The notes below the pieces were generated by a model that saw only the letters and a program-made list of their open reading frames with translations, searched no databases and had not been told where the DNA came from. A program made the translations under genes and the position numbers. 58,337 bases of DNA, from positions 1 through 58,337 of the forward strand of contig JBFELO010000012.1 in the NCBI GenBank assembly GCA_041552055.1, given 5' to 3'. This document shows positions 55,801 to 58,337 of this stretch, in pieces; the stretch's first letter is position 1, and every line of letters starts with the position of its first letter. The DNA comes from JBFELO01 sp041552055 (GTDB lineage Bacteria > Acidobacteriota > Thermoanaerobaculia > Thermoanaerobaculales > Sulfomarinibacteraceae).

Positions 55801-58337
55801 GTGGCCGCGCTGGTCAGCGTGCTGGCGAGTCTGCCGTTTCTCTGGGAGCTGGCGGCCGGTATCGGTGCCGGCGCCGGGGGCAGGCTGTTCCACCTGACCG
55901 ATGCGGACTTTGCCCCGGCCTGGGCCGTGGTCGTGCACTTCGGGCCGTTCCTGGTGCCCCTGGCGGTGCTGGCTCTGGTTCTTGTCGGGAGGACGAGATA
56001 CTGGCTGTTCGTGGTGCCGGTGGCGGCGGGCGCCGCTCTCCTCGGCCTGTCGTTCGGATCGTCGGCCGCGGCTCTCGCGCTCGCCGCGACAGCGCTGTTC
56101 GGGACGGTCGCCGCCCGCAGCTCGGATCCGGTCACCCGCGTGATGTGGACGTTGACCACCCTCGGGATGGCGGCGGTGGCCGCCTGCGAACGGCTGACTC
56201 TCATCGATCGCATGAACACGCTGTTCAAGATCTACAACGGAGTCTGGGTGTTGCTGGCGCTGGCGCTCGCCGTGCATCTGCTGCGTGCGCCGCGGGGGCG
56301 TCGTTACCTGCTTGTCGCGACGTGGATTCCGCTGCAACTGGCGGCAATGGTCAACCTGCCGCTGGGAGTGATCCAGGGCTGGCGGCAGCCGAGGGTCTCG
56401 TCGCCGAGACCAACGCTCGACGGCCAGGCATTCCTGGCCGAGGCTGATCCCCAGACCTGGTTCCTGGTGCGTGCACTCCAGGGGATGGCGCAACCCGACG
56501 ACGTGGTGGCAGAGGCGGCCAGGATCGCGTACTCCGCCTATACCCGCATCGCCATGCACACCGGTCAGACCACCGTGATCGGCTGGCCCTGGCACCTCCA
56601 GCAGCGCGGCCAGTCACGTGCCGAAGTCGACGCGCGCTACGCGGATCTGGAGACGCTGTACGGCGGCGTCGACCCGACGGCCCGGCGGGCGCTGCTCGAC
56701 CGCTACCGGGTGCGCTGGGTGGTTCTGGCGGATCTCGAGCGCACGACGTACGGCATGGGCCGCGACGGTTTGCTGGACGGCGTGCCGGGGCTGATCGAGT
56801 TGGTTGCCGGCGACGGTTCGGTGCTGTATCGGGTCGAGGCGTCTGCAGCCACCCGGCCGCCGGTGTTGGCCGCTCGATCGCGCGAAATCCCGGCCTCGGT
56901 GTCGGTGATCGGTTCGGTGCCGGTGGTCGGAGGCACCGTGGTGCGGGCGCTGACGGTCGATGACCGGGGTGGCGCTGCGGTTCTCCGCGACGGCACATTG
57001 CTCGGTCTCGATGCCGTCGGCCGCGCCGAGATCTTCGTGTCCGACACGCCGTGCTCGGTGGTCTCGGTGGCACGCGTCGCGGGCCGTCTCTGGGTCGGTT
57101 GCCGCGACGGCGGGATCTGGCGGCGGGACGAGGAGAGGTGGCGCCAGTTCGGATCCGTGGCCGGGACGGTGAACCTGACGGTGGGCGATGATCTGTGGGC
57201 GTGGGGAGAGGGTGGTCTGTGGCGCCACCGGGGTGGTGCCAGATGGTCGCAGATCGATGCGCGGCCACTCGTCGCCGCGGCCGCAGTCGGATCGACGGTG
57301 GCGACAAGCGACGGTGAGCGGGTGTCGATCCGCTCCGGGTCCGATGAGCACACGGTCGGTCCGCTCCAGGGAGAGGTGCGGTGGTTGGCCTGGCAGGACC
57401 GGGTGTTGTGGGCACTGACCGAGATGGGGCTGTACCGGAGCGGCGGCGGCGTGCTGCCGTGGCGCCACTCGTTGCCGGACCTCGAGGGGGTGTCGGCCAT
57501 TGCCGGTGGTGGTGGGCGGCTGTGGCTCGTGCTGGACGACGGCGTGCTCGTGCAGCGCTCGGCGGAGCGGTGCACGCCGCCGTGGCAGGGTGGCGAGCAG
57601 GGGGGAGATCTCGACCAGCCGAGAGACGTCGAGGCTTCAGCCGCGGGGTGGTTCGCCGTCACAGACACTCGGAATCATCGTGTTCGGTGGTACACGCAGC
57701 AGGGAGTCTGCCTCGATCGCTACGGCACCGAGGGTGGGTTGCCGGGTCAGTTCCGCGAACCGTCGGGTCTGGCGCTGGCCCCGGACGGGACGCTGGCGGT
57801 GGCCGACACCTGGAACGGTCGCGTGCAGCTGCTGCGTCCGGGAGGCAGCGTCCAGATCGTGGGCGACAGGCTGTACGGACCGCGCGACGTACTGTGGGCG
57901 CCCGACGGTGCATTGCTGGTTGCCGACACGGGGAACTGGACTCTCCTCCGGTACAGCCCGCCGCGCTGGCAGCGCGAGGAGCTGTACCGGTTCGACGCGC
58001 CCGTGGTCGGGCTGGCGTGGTCGGATGGGCTGGTGGCCGCGGCGGTGCCGGTCACGGGACTGGTCGTGCTCGTGGACCTCCTCGAGCGGGTGGAGGTGCG
58101 CCGTCTCGAGATGCCGGGATGGCAGTCGGGTGACCAGCAGGAGGGCTACCTGGCGGTGGCCCCGGGCGGCGGCATCCTGGCGAGCGCGCCGGCCGCGGGC
58201 GAGCTGTGGCTGCTGGATCCATCCGGCGCGACGCCGCCGCGTCGCGTCGCCGAGGATCTCCCGGGAGTGACCGGGTTCGCAGCGCTGCAAGACGGACGTA
58301 TCATCGCGTCGCGAACCTGGGACAACGAGTTGGTTCG
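52861..58337 (+). CDS. Giant membrane protein: GT39/PMT-like module + DUF2298 (YYY) module + NHL-like propeller (3' partial)
   Basis: Frame 1 is open from ATG 52861 to the window end, at least 1,825 codons. Codon phase was checked by hand at many points. Residues 1-630: a GT-C type module with an acidic pair after the first helix (TPHPDERQVGYVSERL), around ten helices, and the soluble end SFVNYDFPRVVILRR seen in GT39 proteins. Residues 640-1350: a DUF2298 module with FWGEKPMDFSFLNAFLR, PLHYYYFGEVLAAFP (791-805), LFADLHGHFIALP, NPWDVFVLTG, and the soluble part TTVIGWPWHLQQRG ... RVRWVVLADLERTTYG. Residues 1360 onward: bladed repeats with NHL features (LAVADTWNGRVQLLRPG, LLVADTGNWTLLRY). It presumably moves sugars from lipid carriers outside the inner membrane. 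No strong ribosome site. The fusion and its function are inferred from pattern. Confidence 0.85.
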   Translation, partial: MPTRRAWLLLLLAITLRLLSQGWDAGLGNTPHPDERQVGYVSERLEGWFDDPEFYAYGSLHFQAVRAATAVLGLDRDNRGLVVGGRVLSLLAVMLAIVLGWWMVRRAWGERTANLYLLLAAFIPLDIQQSHFATVEAHHTAWIAVALAGCFWLGMKASRGAAVVAGAAVGASLAVKVASLGLVLPLAAALFIASRSRAWLRVLELAGLAATAALFAYWLAQPWAFVEGRLPIALLIVAVTPVVLARVAQSTRGVVAAAAAVAAALLFALAAFAVATAGGLDGDGSAVSRVVGPHLNPAYLAGVGEQVAMVMGEIDLAYVRVYRGTLPFLYSARELIRWGIGPLLLVAIAGAGWGCWRLLRSLGRRLAGRWTPATVLLAVVLAWLVPMTIRLGTVHVKYLRYWEPLVVPATMVAAWALLRLESRWRRPALLITVSATVLWGVTYLWAFASPHPHRVASEWLGTMMADDQVVAFEHWDETLSLPGTARAELASYDLPDDDAKIERWCESLASADWVVLTSNRVRRTVLANGDRFARTGRLYRLLLAGETGFDPVTTAARGPRLFGLERAVQLADESFVNYDFPRVVILRRVAPVDSVALAESTRRPLPYLEQLDAAQLDRRFVDTLPAIRPVPTAAGQTIEILLWLLVFAALTGGTWALLLPVVRGWPDAGVGLSVVTGWLVPAWLLWLGSELGVWPVSAASATGILLAVVIAGAFAAVRRRGLIRRLWQQRHRSIVAVLVVVGAVWLLFLAIRASNPAIFWGEKPMDFSFLNAFLRTDSWPTGEPWMAGMPLHYYYFGEVLAAFPILVAGSDPAVGYNLMAATIPALGAAVLAALGLAVARGGRIGAAFLLPLVVLLTGNLGWLLSDNLQLARQGRWFDLWWATSRVIPGFAIDEYPLWTALFADLHGHFIALPVLLAALAWGWLAVQGRRGWWPAALMCGIAAAVLVATNPWDVFVLTGALGLGTLVAAARPGAGLLRLVVAALVSVLASLPFLWELAAGIGAGAGGRLFHLTDADFAPAWAVVVHFGPFLVPLAVLALVLVGRTRYWLFVVPVAAGAALLGLSFGSSAAALALAATALFGTVAARSSDPVTRVMWTLTTLGMAAVAACERLTLIDRMNTLFKIYNGVWVLLALALAVHLLRAPRGRRYLLVATWIPLQLAAMVNLPLGVIQGWRQPRVSSPRPTLDGQAFLAEADPQTWFLVRALQGMAQPDDVVAEAARIAYSAYTRIAMHTGQTTVIGWPWHLQQRGQSRAEVDARYADLETLYGGVDPTARRALLDRYRVRWVVLADLERTTYGMGRDGLLDGVPGLIELVAGDGSVLYRVEASAATRPPVLAARSREIPASVSVIGSVPVVGGTVVRALTVDDRGGAAVLRDGTLLGLDAVGRAEIFVSDTPCSVVSVARVAGRLWVGCRDGGIWRRDEERWRQFGSVAGTVNLTVGDDLWAWGEGGLWRHRGGARWSQIDARPLVAAAAVGSTVATSDGERVSIRSGSDEHTVGPLQGEVRWLAWQDRVLWALTEMGLYRSGGGVLPWRHSLPDLEGVSAIAGGGGRLWLVLDDGVLVQRSAERCTPPWQGGEQGGDLDQPRDVEASAAGWFAVTDTRNHRVRWYTQQGVCLDRYGTEGGLPGQFREPSGLALAPDGTLAVADTWNGRVQLLRPGGSVQIVGDRLYGPRDVLWAPDGALLVADTGNWTLLRYSPPRWQREELYRFDAPVVGLAWSDGLVAAAVPVTGLVVLVDLLERVEVRRLEMPGWQSGDQQEGYLAVAPGGGILASAPAAGELWLLDPSGATPPRRVAEDLPGVTGFAALQDGRIIASRTWDNELV

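Noticed and set aside
54786..56447. 553-codon plus-strand frame inside the giant gene
   Set aside because: Arg/Gly/Pro-rich composition typical of a shifted frame; frame 1 over the same bases gives clean transmembrane helices and DUF2298 motifs.

Overview
The window is high-GC bacterial chromosome with dense, mostly operonic genes. The best guess is a diderm of the Acidobacteriota (Thermoanaerobaculia/Holophagae-like), inferred from a large TonB-dependent receptor with an N-terminal carboxypeptidase-regulatory domain, a GldA/GldF/GldG/DUF4340 transport cluster, an MlaD-type protein with a long barrel-like C-terminus, FHA/zinc-ribbon proteins and the dnaG-rpoD order. No rRNA, CRISPR array or prophage was seen. 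One tRNA is present.

Layout. 1-1.6 kb: end of an unknown gene, then an IS3-family element inserted into intergenic repeat sequence upstream of gdhA. 1.6-11.4 kb: gdhA with a clear promoter and palindromic operator, converging on a minus-strand set running ABC ATPase > permease > GldG-like > DUF4340 > PEP/pyruvate-binding protein, with a lipoprotein gene further upstream. 11.5-18.5 kb: a broken outer-membrane-protein gene, a zinc-ribbon/FHA protein, a secreted S9 peptidase, a zinc-ribbon membrane protein, a short-chain dehydrogenase and ispH, separated by repeat-rich spacers. 18.6-26.3 kb: a polytopic membrane protein, aroC, a UshA-like 5'-nucleotidase and an Oar-like TonB receptor closed by a good terminator. 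26.4-33.4 kb: aroB, dnaB, mlaE-mlaF-mlaD and radA, all on the plus strand. 33.7-43.6 kb, all minus: rpsU, mutS2, dnaG, rpoD, tRNA(CAT), a COG1579 zinc-ribbon protein, yggS and a YgeY-like hydrolase; this is an extended macromolecular-synthesis cluster. 43.7-48.6 kb: a lipoprotein divergent from an overlapping operon (GAF-like acidic protein, lytic transglycosylase, YjbQ). 48.8-49.5 kb: a decayed multiheme cytochrome c gene. 49.7-52.8 kb: Trm112-like protein, xseA, xseB, polyprenyl synthase. From 52,861 to the window end runs one uninterrupted reading frame of at least 1,825 codons. It joins a GT39/PMT-like membrane module, a DUF2298 ('YYY') membrane module and an NHL-like beta-propeller.

Functional themes are core replication, repair and transcription (dnaB, dnaG, rpoD, radA, mutS2, xseAB, rpsU), the shikimate pathway (aroB, aroC), isoprenoids (ispH, polyprenyl synthase), envelope lipid transport (mlaEFD) and cell-wall or surface-glycan enzymes.

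The most unusual items are the giant triple-module membrane protein, the barrel-tailed MlaD, the cytochrome pseudogene broken by an 18-nt insertion, and several families of intergenic hairpin repeats.
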